Source: Lingula anatina
Lineage: Eukaryota; Brachiopoda; Lingulata; Lingulida; Lingulidae
Reading direction: 5' to 3'
Length of the DNA stretch: 64,000 bases
Assembly (NCBI RefSeq): GCF_001039355.2
Contig: NW_019775518.1
Span: 279,847-343,846 of the forward strand
Notes under the pieces: generated by a model
What the model was told of the DNA's origin: nothing
The model's input: only the letters and a program-made list of their open reading frames with translations
Database searches by the model: none
Program-made: the position numbers and the translations under genes
Part shown: positions 46,566-57,490 of the stretch, piece by piece
Numbering within the stretch: the stretch's first letter is position 1
Layout of the letters: each line of letters begins with the position of its first letter

Positions 46566-46843
46566 CTTAGGATCTAGATTTCGGTATTGCCGACTCGATT
46601 TTGATTTCATGTACGGTATAACCCATATCAACAATACCGTAACTGTACACCTGACACATCAAAAATTAGGTTAATTTGCACCGTATGTAGGACATGTGGG
46701 TTTTATTTGTGTCGTGTAAGAAACCGTTAGTGGTAATTTCTATGCGTTACTGTACTCTCCCTCGTTATGAATCATAAAACGCATAACACCAATTACACAG
46801 TCTGTTACGCTACCAGCATTATATGTTACTGAATGTATTATAA
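46566..46843. other. Spacer upstream of U19
   Basis: No gene; subfamily A/C upstream block. Confidence 0.55.
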
Positions 46844-46855
46844 TGCAGATCACGT
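46844..46855 (+). promoter_or_regulatory. Box 1 upstream of U19
   Basis: Exact TGCAGATCACGT extended by G, giving a CACGTG E-box palindrome; 241 bases before the ATG. Confidence 0.55.
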
Positions 46856-46984
46856 GAAAAGACAATTTATATGCACGGAAATATACACTCAATGAGACAA
46901 GGTCTCTAGACTTGATACATGTCACAGAAGACAGTGTTATATAATCAAGCATTGGCTGGGTTAAACCATAAACTTATGCTTTTT

Positions 46985-47004
46985 AAACGGGCATCTGATG
47001 TTGC
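46985..47004 (+). promoter_or_regulatory. Box 2 upstream of U19
   Basis: AAACGGGCATCTGATGTTGC, 141 bases after box 1 and 100 bases before the ATG. Confidence 0.5.
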
Positions 47005-47084
47005 CTTAACTCTTTAGGTTCATCTAGTATTTTAAATTCTTTCACTAGTCTGAGGTGCTATTGTACAGAATACTATTATTTTCG

Positions 47085-48235
47085 ATGGCAGCCAGGTACC
47101 AACAGAGAGAGTTAGGAGAGAAAGAGATGCGGCGTAGATTGGAAGAAGAGTTCAGCACCTTAACAGTCTCAGAAGCTTATCACAAATGTTTAGTTATCGT
47201 CAACAAAGGGTGAGTCTGCATGATTAATTGGTCAATCCATGTAATCTAGCAGTTCATTTGCTCAGAATTCCGTTTTCCATTTGGACAACATTTTATCCGA
47301 CAAGCATTTCAACTCAATTACCTTTTTTCAGAGTAGAAGAAAGCAGTAAAAGAGATTCACGCAACCTTGAAACCATTCGGGTGAACACTCTAAAACTTAC
47401 AGAGCTTTCTTCACCAGTCCGAATAATGGATTTTGGGGGAGGTGCAGGAACTCCAATGTCAGCCATTTGTAAAACACTCCAAACTCTCAACAAGGATGTC
47501 ATCGTCAGCGTGGAAGAACCTCATGAAATGTCCCTGCAAAAATACAAGAAATGCATTGCGAAATTGGAGAATGCTTCTCTGGATGTGGCCTACTCTGGAC
47601 GGTTTCAGGATTACTTCGGGAAGTCCGTGGGAGATCTGAAGTCCATTGGCGCGTATCCTGAAGAACTACAGGACAGGGTACTTACTATACATTCTATCTA
47701 TCATCTCACAAAGTGGTTTGATCATTCCGCTGATCCGTATGAAGACATCAGGCGAGCTGTCTTTGCCATGTATTCCATCCTCAAGCCTGGGGGAATGATA
47801 TTAATAGAATTGGATAGTGGGGAAAAAGCTTTCATTTCGAAAACCTCTGTGCACTGTTTTACGATTTGTTTTCCTAATAAAGCCATAAATCTAACGAAGG
47901 TAGTGGAGGCTAGAAATTCTTTGTTACTTCAAGGGGAAATTGCGGATATTCTGAACAAATCATTTCCCACCTTTAAAGCTTTGATAAGGCACAGGGAGTT
48001 GAGGTGTGATTTCGTGCTTCCATCACTGGCAGAGGTTGGTGCCTTGGTCCTGTCCACCTATTTCCATGGTTGGGCAGATGACGCTTCCAAATTTGACCAT
48101 AGTATGCTGTCATTTTGCATTGACTTCGTCCAGAGAAAAGGCAGGAAGTATGGCCTTTCCCAAGAAGAGGACGGAATGTGGCGGATGTCAAATGTTACAC
48201 ACTTTATCACTATTAAGAAAGCCAAAGCTGTTTAG
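47085..48235 (+). CDS. U19: HNMT-like SAM-dependent methyltransferase, intact (subfamily A)
   Basis: Exons 47085-47209 and 47332-48235, with a 122-base intron; 342 residues. Exon 1 is MAARYQQRELGEKEM. The SAM loop is GGGAGTP (Ala for Thr), followed by SVEEPHEMS. The active-site helix reads TIHSIYHL with His and Ile, unlike U3 and U9, although they share exon 1 type. SGEKAFISKTS replaces the FIWNT motif: the Trp conserved in the other intact copies is Ser here. The C-terminus is SNVTHFITIKK. The 3' half resembles subfamily B, so the gene may be an A/B recombinant. Confidence 0.87.
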
Positions 48236-49289
48236 GACTTTTCTTATCTTCAAAGAAAGAACTGTGAAAATAACAAAGTGTAAGGTTATTCTTATTCTTA
48301 TTATTAATCAGGAAGTCATCGACACATTACATGGTGTACTGGTACTAGACACTTTAGATACATGTTTGGTTGTATCCGCTGTGATTAATTCTATAATTTT
48401 TCCCATGCTAATCATTACCAAAAGGACGACAAATGCTCAAAATTATTTTCAATTTGTTCTGTAGTTCTATTTTCTAAAAAGCATGATAGCACTATCATAA
48501 TGGTACCCATGGTATTTCATATTGTTCAGAATTTTCTCAGAAACGTGGTAATTTAATGTGAAATAATCAAGTACACGTATTCTGGGGGAAAAGGGCAGCT
48601 GCAGTGTTCAAATTGATATAATTTACCAATGTTTTTAACGTTGTTATTTAGTTAATATGGCTGACTTTTTTGGGGTGGAGTAGAGTGGGCTTCTTATCCG
48701 CGACACCCCCCCTTCAAAAAATCCTCGACCTGCCCCTAAACTGTCTACTCAACGAAAACTGACACTTATAACAACACCGATGGCTTTGACAACCATATTG
48801 AGCAACAGTGTTTAAATAAACTCTTAGGCTTCGTTCACATGGAAAGTAAAAAAAATCTATTCGCGGTATCTCCACAGCAGCCGGACACACAGTAATTGTA
48901 AAGGCGCGGTTTTAGCTTGCTTGAGAATGATAACAATTGTGTTTAACAATAGAATGCGAGCTATAGAAAGACCCCCTTCCTCTTCAAGCGACGTCACAAT
49001 TAACAGTATATATAATCTTATCTTGATCAATATATTATCTCCAGAAACCATGAATATAATTATTTGACGATGTAGTGAACAAAACAGTGTATCAGTGTAA
49101 TTTGCTTTTCACTTTTCATGTAACCGGTCTTCAAAGCATGTAAACCGCTTTGATATTTACTTCTATCAATAAGAGATTAGTCACCAACATATTCCGTAGG
49201 TTTTTCATGTGTAGCGGAGTATGATAACAAACAGATTTTACTGTAGCTGAGCGGAGTGACTGATGAATGTGTCAGAAATGACTCAAGAA
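48236..49289. other. Spacer after U19
   Basis: No gene. Duplicate of 7096-8044 with about 120 extra bases at 48914-49033. Confidence 0.7.
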
Positions 49290-49626
49290 TGACAGGCCAG
49301 TAACCAGCAATTTCAAAAGGGGAGGTGGGCTCTTTTTCCGAAAAACAATGGACCTTTTATCATGAAACCTTCGTGCCCCTAGATAAAAGTTTACCCAGAG
49401 GGGACCTTTTCCGGCAAAAAGGGGATTCTTTCCACACACCCTCCTCCGAGCCCCACTGGCTAGAGACCTGTCTAATGCTGCTTTTTGTTAAAACCCTTCA
49501 CTTGCCAATTTCACATAGGAAACAACTCAGTGTATTTCAACAAAAGTTACAATATTTCGTTTTCTGTCCGATGAATTGTACCAGATTAGAGAAGAAGGTA
49601 AAAAAAAAAAAAAAAAAGAAAAAAAG
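49290..49626. repeat. Interspersed block preceding an old gene head
   Basis: Single-copy counterpart of the doubled stretch at 8045-8655. Confidence 0.7.
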
Positions 49627-49845
49627 AGATGAGGTTGGAAGAAAAGTTCAGCTCCTCCACAATTTCTGAAGCTTGTTCAAATGTAATTATCCTCCACAAT
49701 GGGTGATCCCACAACATTTATTGTTTGATTTGGTCATATAATTGACCCCTTTAAAAGAAATTTAGCCACTAACATTTCTAAAAAGAGGGAGATATGAAAA
49801 GAGATATTTTTTCAATTTCGAAACCATTCGTGTGAACAGATACCC
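49627..49845 (+). pseudogene. Old decayed gene head
   Basis: Duplicate of 8653-8875. Confidence 0.68.
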
Positions 49846-50987
49846 TAGGTTCTAAATTTCGGTATTGCCAGCTCGTTCTTGATTTTATGTATTACCCTCA
49901 TCAGTAATACCGTATTTGTAAAGCTCACACGTGGAAAAGTATAATGAGCAAGCTAGGCTCAGGGTAGTGGACAGAATGAAGTTAAAAGGATAACAACTGT
50001 TCATTTTGGCAAAAAAAAAAAAAAAAAAAAATAATAATAATAATAAAATAAAATAAAAAAAAAATAAAAAAAAATAAATAAATTTAAAAAAATTCCTGGG
50101 GTAAAGAACAACTTTCCCATACTTACCATTGGTAAATGAATCCATTTTTACGATCAAAGTTAGTCCCTGTTTTTTTTTTTCTAAAAAGCATGTTTTTTGT
50201 TTTTTAATGACTTCTTAAGAGATCATTACAGAGCATAGCCATCTATGGAGGTCGTGTGATCTAATGACAAGTACAGATTTCAGAATAGTTGCAAAAGCTG
50301 TCGTTTTTGTGGTAAAATAAAATTTATTATATTTCCATGAGATGTTTACAATGTATTTATTGTAAAATATAAATCTCACACAAAGAGTTGTTATCCCTTT
50401 AAGGGGAATTCCTTTCCATTTCAAATTATGGATCTAGAACTTGTACAGAAAGCCCACTCTCTGACCAACGGTTAAGCTAGCAATATTTTCCAAAAATTCT
50501 TAATGAAACAGTGTAATTTTGTATTCAGTTTGAGGAGCCCTTGATACCAGAGCACATCAAAGGATACTAGAATAAGTGTAGGCGGAATTTCAAATGTTTT
50601 AGGTTAATTTTTTCTGTTAAATAAGGAAAACCATCTGCACATCCTCATCATCTTCCTCCTTTCTGGCTACTGCATGAGCAGGCTATTCAACTTTTAAAAA
50701 TCTTTCAGTGCTGTTTTGGGCTTTGTTTTCCTAATGGTTGTTTATTGTAAGTACTTGACACTTAATTACCTATTCAGAACCTTATTTCATTAGAACGATT
50801 TTATTTCACAGTCAGGTTAGGTTGTACTGTTTGCTGGACACGTGGGTCTTATTTGTGTTGTGTAAGAAACCGGTAGTGGTAATTTGTATGCGTTGTTGTA
50901 TTCTCCCTTGTTATGAACCTTAAACGCATAACCCCAGTTATGAAGCAGTTACGTTACCAGCATTACATTTTACAGAATGTATTATAA
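49846..50987. other. Spacer upstream of U20
   Basis: Duplicate of 8876-10016, with an A/T-rich run at 50010-50090. No gene. Confidence 0.7.
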
Positions 50988-50999
50988 TGCAGATCACGT
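50988..50999 (+). promoter_or_regulatory. Box 1 upstream of U20
   Basis: Exact TGCAGATCACGT. Confidence 0.5.
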
Positions 51000-51301
51000 A
51001 AAGAAATTATTTACACACAATGTCTCTTGCAAATATATGTCACACAAGAGAATGTTATATAATCAAATGTGGTAATGTACGACTGCGATGAAGCATTGTG
51101 TTTAATTTCTACTGAGATTTTTGAAACATGGTTATAGTAGAATGATACTTCTGGGGAGTATAAACCTCATCCGTCCCTTAAAGGTTTTGAGGCATGTTGT
51201 CAGTGTGAAGTGGGTCAACTGCGCTGGAGCATCTACTGCGCTTGCGTGCAGGTGCCACCACAAAAATACAGGAAATACATGGAATGAAAATTGTTTCAGG
51301 A

Positions 51302-51310
51302 TATAAAAGG
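51302..51310 (+). promoter_or_regulatory. TATA box of U20
   Basis: TATAAAAGG, 84 bases before the ATG. Confidence 0.6.
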
Positions 51311-51385
51311 GGTTTGAACTTGAATTTTGAAGTGTGTATCCCAGCATATTTTGGAGGAATTATCAATCAGTTCACAGTATTTCCG

Positions 51386-52503
51386 ATGGCAGTCAGCTAC
51401 CAGACTAGAAAACGAGATGAACAGGAGATGCGGCGTCGATTGGAAGAAGAGTTCAGCTCCTTGGATAACGCTGAAGCTTTAAACAAATGTGTAACCATTA
51501 TCGACAATGGGTAGGTGTACTCCAGTAATAAATCAATTCACCATCCGTCATTTGTTAATCTTTTTTCTTTAATCAAGTATTCCAACTCCTTAACTTTTCA
51601 GAGTTGAAGAAGGTAAGAAACGCGGCTTAATAGACTTTGATAACGTCCGTGAAAACATCCTGAACCTATCAGAACTTTCTTCACCAGTCCGAATTATGGA
51701 TTTTGGGGGAGGTACAGGAACTCCAATGTCAGCCATTTGTAAAAGGCTTAGAGACCTCAACAAGAATGCCATCGTCAGCGTGGAAGAACCTCATAAAGAG
51801 TCCCTGCAGAAATACAAGAAATGCATTGAGAAATTGGAGAATGCTACTTTGGATGTGGCCTACCTGGACGATTCCAGGATTATATCGGGAAGTCTGTGGA
51901 AGATCTGAAGTCCGTTGGAGCGTATCCTCATCAACTATAAGATAGGGTGCTGTCCATACATTCTATGTACCATGTTTCAGATTGGGTGGATGATTCTTGT
52001 GATCCTCATGAAGACATCAAGCAAGCTGTCTTTGCCATGTATACCATCCTCAAGCCCAGGGGGTGTTGGTTATAGAGTTAGATGGTGGGGAAAACGACTT
52101 TATTTGGAAAACCGCTCTGCGTTGTTTTGAGATTCTTTTTCCTAAAGAAGTCGTGAATCTCAGGAAGATAGAGGGGGCTAGGCGATCTTTGTTATATCAA
52201 GGAAAAATTGCAGATATCCTGAACAAATCATTCCCAACCTTTACGGCTTCTGTACAGCACCTGGAGGCGAGCTGTGGTTTTGTGCTACCATCTCTGGCAG
52301 AGGTCGGAGTCTATGTCTTCACCATGTACTTCACAGGATTTACAGGAGACACGCCCAAGTTTGACCATCGTCATATATCATTTTTCATCGACTTCGTCCA
52401 GAGAGAGGGCAGCAAGCACGGCCTTTCCCAAGAAGAGGACGGAATGTGGCGATCAACAAATACTACTAATTTGATCACTATAAAGAAAGTTAAAAAAGTC
52501 TAG
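51386..52503 (+). pseudogene. U20: HNMT-like pseudogene (duplicate of U5)
   Basis: Exon 1 51386-51510, exon 2 from 51602. The SAM and EEP motifs are intact. Two bases are lost at about 51864 (GCCTACCTGGAC for GCCTACTCTGGAC), and CAA-CTA-TAA adds a stop near 51938. The LKPGG region has the same two-base loss as U5 plus one extra A. The C-terminal half is open from 52063 to the stop at 52501-52503. Confidence 0.92.
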
Positions 52504-52640
52504 GCTTAAATTGTCATACTACCTTCTTTGGCAGAGGTCGTAGCCTATGTCTCAATTATCTACTGTGACGGTTGGCCAGGAGACTCCTTCAAGTTTGACC
52601 ATCGTATGTTGTCATTTTGCATTGACTTCGTCACCAGTTA
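52504..52640 (+). pseudogene. Gene-tail relic after U20
   Basis: Duplicate of 11533-11670. Confidence 0.7.
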
Positions 52641-52825
52641 ATAACATTATGGATGCATGTATATTTAGACCGTCAGGAGACTTATTTCATGATGTAGTAA
52701 GGGCCCTTACACATTAGACCTACAGGGGACATGCAGGTGCAGCTTTCATACATTTTGATAGAACTTGCCAGTATTTGCTAATCGCAGTGGTGTCGGGAAG
52801 CTAATGCTATGGACTTATTTTGCGT

Positions 52826-52946
52826 TTGATACAATGTTGTTATCTGACGTTAATCCAACTTTCAAATCCAATGTTTATCGAACGTCTTATAAACATTATG
52901 GTTCAACGTTGTTTCAACGCTAAAACAACATAATTTGCCCGCAGGG
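52826..52946. mobile_element. 3' remnant of the CCCAGC MITE
   Basis: Matches 14202-14322. The left part was lost in the 2.35 kb deletion. Confidence 0.8.
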
Positions 52947-53138
52947 TTTATTTATGGAATGGAAGAAAAAAAGCACATAAGAACACGTAAAGGTATATAA
53001 CTGGCTAATTTTGTGTTATGGAAGTCCTTTCGGGTCATTTTATTACAAATTGAGGCGCCGAATCCTTTCTAGGGTAGGGTGCTTTGAGGGACATGGAGGA
53101 TAAAACATAATATAAATGCTTCGCTGTATAAATTACAA

Positions 53139-53150
53139 TGCAGATCACGT
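53139..53150 (+). promoter_or_regulatory. Box 1 upstream of U21
   Basis: Exact TGCAGATCACGT, 133 bases before box 2. An 11-base deletion explains the shorter spacing relative to U6. Confidence 0.5.
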
Positions 53151-53271
53151 ACCATTAAATGTTTGAGGCACGTAATCCATGTAAATGTGTATTAAACAAA
53201 GTAGAATGATGGAACAAGAGAGATTTATAGGCATTCAAAATTGGCCCGGGGGACCTCAGAAAAGTCTTTTT

Positions 53272-53291
53272 AAGCGGTCATCTGATATTGC
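53272..53291 (+). promoter_or_regulatory. Box 2 upstream of U21
   Basis: AAGCGGTCATCTGATATTGC, 139 bases before the ATG, as in U6. Confidence 0.5.
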
Positions 53292-53410
53292 TTTTTTGCT
53301 AAAGCACTTCACTTGTCGGACTCAGCTTGTATTCACTGGCAGAAAATTCCAAACTTCGTCTTGAAAATTTCAAAACATCTTTTGAAATTTTGTAAGACGA
53401 ATCATTTCCG

Positions 53411-54023
53411 ATGGCAGGCAGCTACCAGAGAAAAGAACGATATGAACAGGAGATGCGGCGTAAATTGGAAGGAGATTTCAGCTCCTTAACTGTCTCTGAG
53501 GCTTATCGCAGATGTTTAAATATCCTTGAGAAAGGGTGAGTCCACATGATAACATCAGTTCATCTACAATATAGCGCTGATAATTAAATCAATTCACCTA
53601 TTAATATAACAGTCCATTCACTTATAAAATTATTTTCTTTGGTTATCATTTTATCTTTTTTATTAAACTAGCCATTCAACTTATTAATCCTTATTCATTT
53701 CAGAGTGGAAGAGGGCATGAAAAGAGGTTCCCCCAACTTTGAAACTATTCGTATGAACAGGATGAATTTAAAAGAACTTTCTCCACCAGTCCAAATTATG
53801 GATTTTGGGGGAGGAACAGGAACCCCCATGTCAGCCATTTGTGAAAAGCTTCACGCTCTCAACAAAGATGCCATCGTCAGCGTGGAAGAACCTCATAAAG
53901 AGTCCTTGCAGAAATACAAGAAATGCATTGAGGACTTGGATAATGCTACTCTGAATGTGGCCTACTCTGGACGGTTCCAGGATTACTTCGGAAAGTCTGT
54001 GGAAGAGCTGAGGTCCATTGGAG
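53411..54023 (+). pseudogene. U21: HNMT-like gene cut at the polymerase junction (subfamily D)
   Basis: Exon 1 53411-53535, a 168-base intron, exon 2 from 53704. It is nearly identical to U6 through VEELRSIG and is intact in promoter, splice sites and SAM-binding half. At 54023/54024 it changes abruptly to polymerase sequence, and the fused frame stops at 54062-54064. The C-terminal 190 residues never reappear downstream. Either the breakpoint is real or it is a misassembly. Confidence 0.9.
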
Positions 54024-54812
54024 TCAAAGGCCATCGTAGCCGATACCATGAAGCTCATTGGTAATTCGGGGTACGGTAAAACAGTAACCAATAAAGAAAA
54101 ACACCGTGATGTGGAATATTGCGGTGAAGCTAAGGCCTCTCGTAAAGTGAACAACCCCCGCTTCCGGCGCTTAGATCAAATCACTGACGACACGTATGAG
54201 ATCGAACTTAACAAAAAAGTAATCAAATACGATTTACCCATTCAAATCGGGGTCATGGTGTATCAGTATGCCAAGCTGCGCATGTTGGAATTTTATTATG
54301 ATTTCATGCTTAAGTACGTGGATCCGTCCGACTTCCAATATTGTGAAATGGACACAGATTCCGCCTACATTGCTTTTTCGGCAGATAGCTTGGAAGCCGT
54401 GATAAAACCGGATATGCGTAAGCAGTACGAAGCTGAAAAACATATTTGGTTTCCTCGCACTGATACACCAGAAAACGAGGCCTATGATAAAAGAACGCCG
54501 GGGTTATTTAAAGCCGAGTGGATTGGCGACGGTATCGTTGGCCTTTGTAGTAAGACATATTATTGTTTTGGGGGAGAAACAAAGCCGAAATTTAGCTGTA
54601 AAGGTGTTAATAGAAACAACAATTACATAGATGAAACTTAGTATTTAGATGTACTGCTGAATAGAAAGAGTGGAAATGGTGAGAATAGAGGCATAAGGTT
54701 GTTAAAAAATAGCATGTATTCATATGTACAGCAAAAAGATGCATGCAGTTATTATTATTGTAAACGTAAAGTTTTAGAAGACGGTGTGTCCACTGCACCT
54801 TTAGACGTTTAA
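54024..54812 (+). pseudogene. 3' fragment of a protein-primed-type DNA polymerase B gene (Polinton/virus-like element)
   Basis: The frame from 54024 reads through polymerase motif B (KLIGNSGYGK, near 54047-54076) and motif C (EMDTDSAYIA, near 54343-54372), where the DTDS aspartates bind catalytic metal. A KTYYCFG segment near 54553 follows. An in-frame TAG at 54639-54641 interrupts it. The same frame then continues with convincing family C-terminal sequence (KRKVLEDG, STAPLDV) to TAA at 54810-54812. The exonuclease and terminal-protein regions and the N-terminal palm are absent, so this is a dead fragment. No integrase, capsid or ATPase genes of such an element are seen nearby. Family assignment rests on motifs; Polinton versus related virus-like element cannot be decided here. 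Confidence 0.78.
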
Positions 54813-57380
54813 GTGTACATTTTTTCACTTGACAAGGAAAAACTTATTTTTGGCTGTTCATTTAACAGAATTTTAAGGAAGAACATATTTCTGTTGCACA
54901 TTATTCGAAGACAACCTTTAGACATTTGATTGTACATTATTTACCCGTCACTACCTTGACAAACTTATTTTGCCTAGCTGTTAATCCAATATAATGTGGT
55001 GCAGCAGAAGTGTGTTTGGAAAGCAAGACGTAAAAGCTTATTACATTACTCTACCTGTGTAAATACCTACCTTGAAAAGAATTGTATAATATAAAGTCAA
55101 TTCAAATACTAAACAGTAGTTAACGCATTCCATGTGATGTTCAATGAAACAGAGACAGAGTTTGTCATTTTTACCACCGTGTGCTTAGAGATTGAATACT
55201 AATAAAAGTACATTTTATCCATATGACATGTGTTTTCTTGAATTTATGGTTCTATAACATGACTAAGCAGACAAAAACTACACTGTTTTAACGCGATCTT
55301 GTGTAGAAAATCTCTTGTGACGCATTTTCATCGGTTCATTTTTTGATTTTCAAAGATGAACAGAAAAAAGTTGAACTTGAATCAGAAAAAAAAAAATCTG
55401 ATGTTTCTTATACTAAAGGTAAAAATACTTCTGCATATTATGTTGGTGTTTCATTTTTACAAGGAAACACTAATTTTCACAGTCAAACAGGAAAAAATAC
55501 CGCACTGTTTGACTTTTATTTAACAAAAAACGTCTACATTGGCGTTTCATTTTGATCGGGAGATTTTCTGGTATTCAAAGCGGAACAGAAAAAAAAATAC
55601 TGCACTGGTTAACTTTAAACAGACGCAATAACTGTTGTTTCTTGTATTAAGGAGAAAAAATACTTCTTCATATGACACTATTCTTCAGATTAGACAATGT
55701 AAATCATAAATCAGCGCATAGATCTTATAAATAAGAATCATAGGTTAAATCTTTGTTTACTTTGTTTGCTTTCTTTATTATACTTTTAAAGCAGAATAAT
55801 TTTAATGATGTATTTAAATTTTAACTTTAAATTTAACAAGGAAAACACTTATGTTCAAAGATGGACAGAAAAAATGCTGCATTGTTTAACTTTAAAGAAC
55901 AAGTGATGATTAAAGATGGTCAGAAAAAAATACAGCAATGAGTAGCATTGCGTCGAGAAAATGCTGAGAAATTTTGACTTGAAAGAGAAAAATACTCATA
56001 TTATTTTAAAAAAGGAAGAGAAGAGTACTCCAATGTTTAGCTTTGGATTGAAAAAATGTTGTGAAGTGATAGTTGTGGCTACAAAAGGCCTAAATCTAAA
56101 CAGATTCTGTTTACACTGGCCGCCTGAATTACTGGTTTGCTTGTGTAAACCAAGGCGATCGTTTAGGAATAAAGGATTGGAGGGGTTTAGAGAAATCAAA
56201 AGTATTTGATGCGGCGTTTAAGTACAAATAGGTGACTACAGCAGTTGGTTCACGAGAAAAGAATAGAGCTTTACTATGATACTACCCAGCTTATGTTAAA
56301 ACAGTGTCATTCATTTAATACTGGCCGCTTTACATTCAACTATATTGAAAAACAGTAAAAGGCGGATTCAATCGACTGTACTAAGTGTTTGCGAACCACA
56401 CACTGTCACAATACTCTAAGTATTTGGCCTGCATACCTCTCTTTGTGAATATTACACTAGTCTCAGCTGACCATAAGCGGAACTTTGTTTGTTAACACTT
56501 TGTGAGACGCGTTCAACTTAGTCGCGTGCAATCTGTCTTTTTTGGATCAATAAAAATGCGTGTCTTTTTGTTCATCCAATTCAATGGAAAACTACAACAA
56601 ACACCTATCCTTTCAAATCTTATGTATACACCTGCCTTTTCAACCAATATAAGCATCTTTTTCATAAATAGACAGAATAAATAATTAAAATAATTACTCT
56701 CATCTCATTTTTAATAGCTCTGCCACTTTACTATGGCATTTTTTAATAGCTCTGCCACTTCTTTAGTAACTGTCGCGTCCTTTTATTACTACTGTTATGG
56801 AAATGTCTTTCCTTCTGTGGAAACCACAGTGAAACATCAGATTTGAGGGGGTACATGGTAAACGTGCATATTTGATACTAAATATGGATATCTTGTCCGC
56901 TATTATTATTTTCTTTACCACTATATAAAACCAATTGTTCAGTTCACAAATACTATCCCAAGAGTTCTTAATTAATGTTATTGAAGTCGCTTGCTTGTGC
57001 ACTAGACTCGTTTTATGGTCTTACCTGTAATTATATAACGTAAGACGATGAGCGCAATTTGAATAATTAAAATTAGTATGCACCGCCAAATAATGCAGCA
57101 CAAAATCCATCATAGATAAGGGAAATGTATACTGACCAAAACTTCCAACGCAACACATACGAGTTTGAAATATTTGGTTTACAAAAAAGGGATATTGGTT
57201 TTGAGTCATAATACAACTGAGCTACCTGTACACCTTAGAAGCTCAGAAAATCGTTCTGATTTTGTCGTGTGGGCAGAGAATTTTGAGAAATTTGCCTATC
57301 CCGTCAGTTTGAGTAGTAATCTGACCAATCCTTCCAGAATTTTGTCAATAAATAGCTGTAGCAATGGCAAGCTTCAGTGA
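54813..57380. other. AT-rich sequence without a recognisable gene
   Basis: 55340-55980 is a degenerate repeat rich in GAACAGAAAAAA and ACTGCACTG words with short open frames (for example 55343-55555) of low complexity. AATAGCTCTGCCACTT occurs twice near 56714 and 56745. I see no conserved protein. Confidence 0.5.
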
Positions 57381-57490
57381 AGATCGAGGGCAACCTCGAG
57401 CCGCTACCCAAAAATGTCTCGCTTCGCTCGACATTTCTGTGTAGCGTCTCTCGGAAAACTCGGATTTAACCTCGATGTAGTCTAGAATTC
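57381..57490. repeat. CG-rich imperfect palindrome
   Basis: AATGTCTCGCTTCGCTCGACATT at about 57411-57433 is an imperfect hairpin, flanked by CCTCGA/TCGAGG words. Confidence 0.45.

Larger units (their letters stand above)
48083..54022. repeat. Segmental duplication, copy B
   Basis: Collinear with 6943-15388. It lacks the 2.35 kb present at 11853-14201 (junction at 52823/52824) and stops at the polymerase junction. Confidence 0.9.

Noticed and set aside
54813-57380. Other Polinton-type genes (integrase, ATPase, capsid) next to the polymerase fragment
   Set aside because: No motif for any of them is visible in the six frames; only the polymerase piece is supported.
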